Shown one piece after another: positions 63,787 through 64,000 of a DNA stretch of 64,000 nucleotides. The first letter of the stretch is position 1. Each line of letters opens with the position of its first letter. The position numbers were made by a program, and so were the translations under genes. The notes beneath the pieces are model-generated. The model was not told where the DNA came from. It saw nothing but the letters and a program-made list of their open reading frames with translations, and did not search any database. Source of the stretch: Centropus unirufus (taxonomy: Eukaryota; Chordata; Aves; Cuculiformes; Centropidae); assembly GCA_013397695.1 (NCBI GenBank), contig VYZI01000670.1, forward strand, positions 160,676 through 224,675, given 5' to 3'.

Positions 63787-63935
63787 TGTCATGGCTTAGC
63801 CCCACCCGGATTAAAAAAAATGCAGTTGAGCGTCCAAAATCCCTTCCAACCCCAACACAGTAGGGAAAAGGGAGAAGGAAATAAGAGGAAAAAGACTTGT
63901 GGCTTGGAAAGCAAAACTACAGCTTTAAAGAAACA
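63787..63935 (-). mobile_element. Degraded avian ERV LTR, 3' end on the minus strand
   Basis: TGTCATGGCTTAGCCCCACC, then CAGTAGGG, GGGAGAAGGAAATAAGAGG and ACTTGTGGCTTGG with CAGCTTTAAAG, follow the order of an LTR terminus common in bird genomes, seen here in reverse. On the minus strand it ends in ATGACA, so the retroviral terminal CA is present. Identification is from memory of the family; the copy is diverged and leaves the window. Seen with the segment at 10.56 kb, it suggests repeated ERV LTR insertion in this region. Confidence 0.55.
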
Positions 63936-64000
63936 AGAAAAAGAAAAAGAAAAAGAAAAAGAAAAAGAAAAAGAAAAAGAAAAAGAAAAAGAAAAAGAAA
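63936..64000. repeat. (GAAAAA)n hexanucleotide array, continues past window
   Basis: About 10 clean hexamer units up to the last base. Related bird LTRs commonly carry an A-rich microsatellite at this point, so the array may have grown from LTR sequence rather than beside it. Confidence 0.95.

Overview
This is vertebrate nuclear DNA, most likely from a bird. Five 5'-truncated fragments of CR1 LINEs in both orientations, together with stretches resembling avian endogenous-retrovirus LTRs, are the interspersed repeats I can recognise. I see no L1, Alu or other mammal-type repeats. Three runs of N (19416-19795, 30095-30212, 47562-47738) show it is a draft assembly. The background is AT-rich, with short GC- and CpG-rich patches.

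I find no convincing protein-coding gene, rRNA, tRNA or CRISPR array. Open frames are mostly 60-120 codons, overlap each other on both strands and have no recognisable domains. The longest are artefacts of repeats: the pentamer array near 36.3-36.9 kb, the antisense of a CR1 at 31.9-32.6 kb, or frames read through N runs. The window is best read as intergenic or intronic DNA.

Layout: 1-5 kb, CpG-dense left edge, a CR1 3' end and AT-rich unique DNA. 4.9-5.3 kb, a regulatory-looking block with clustered GATA-type sites. 7.2-7.8 kb, a GC-rich block with a 157-codon frame. 10.56-11.60 kb, an ERV LTR-like segment. 18.4-18.7 kb, a CpG-rich patch. 19.1-19.9 kb, two tetranucleotide arrays around an assembly gap. 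31.86-32.54 kb, a CR1. 36.34-36.93 kb, a striking array of about 118 pentamers with no indels and an internal 120-bp higher-order duplication. 37.75-37.83 kb, a probable ancient hairpin repeat. 39.6-39.8 kb, two strong inverted repeats. 40.6 and 41.9-42.1 kb, two CR1 fragments. 52.6-53.2 kb, a regulatory-looking block abutting an AT block. 54.06-54.25 kb, an orphan CpG cluster (19 CpG in about 190 bp). 55.7-56.2 kb, another regulatory-looking block. 56.6-57.75 kb, the longest CR1, with a broken reverse transcriptase. 63.79-64.0 kb, an LTR end and a (GAAAAA)n array running off the window.

With no gene there is no pathway to describe. What can be reconstructed is retroelement history (at least three CR1 3'-end types and LTR-type insertions), microsatellite growth, and possible cis-regulatory islands that need cross-species alignment. 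I did not find a new biological system. The pentamer array and the orphan CpG cluster are the most unusual items.
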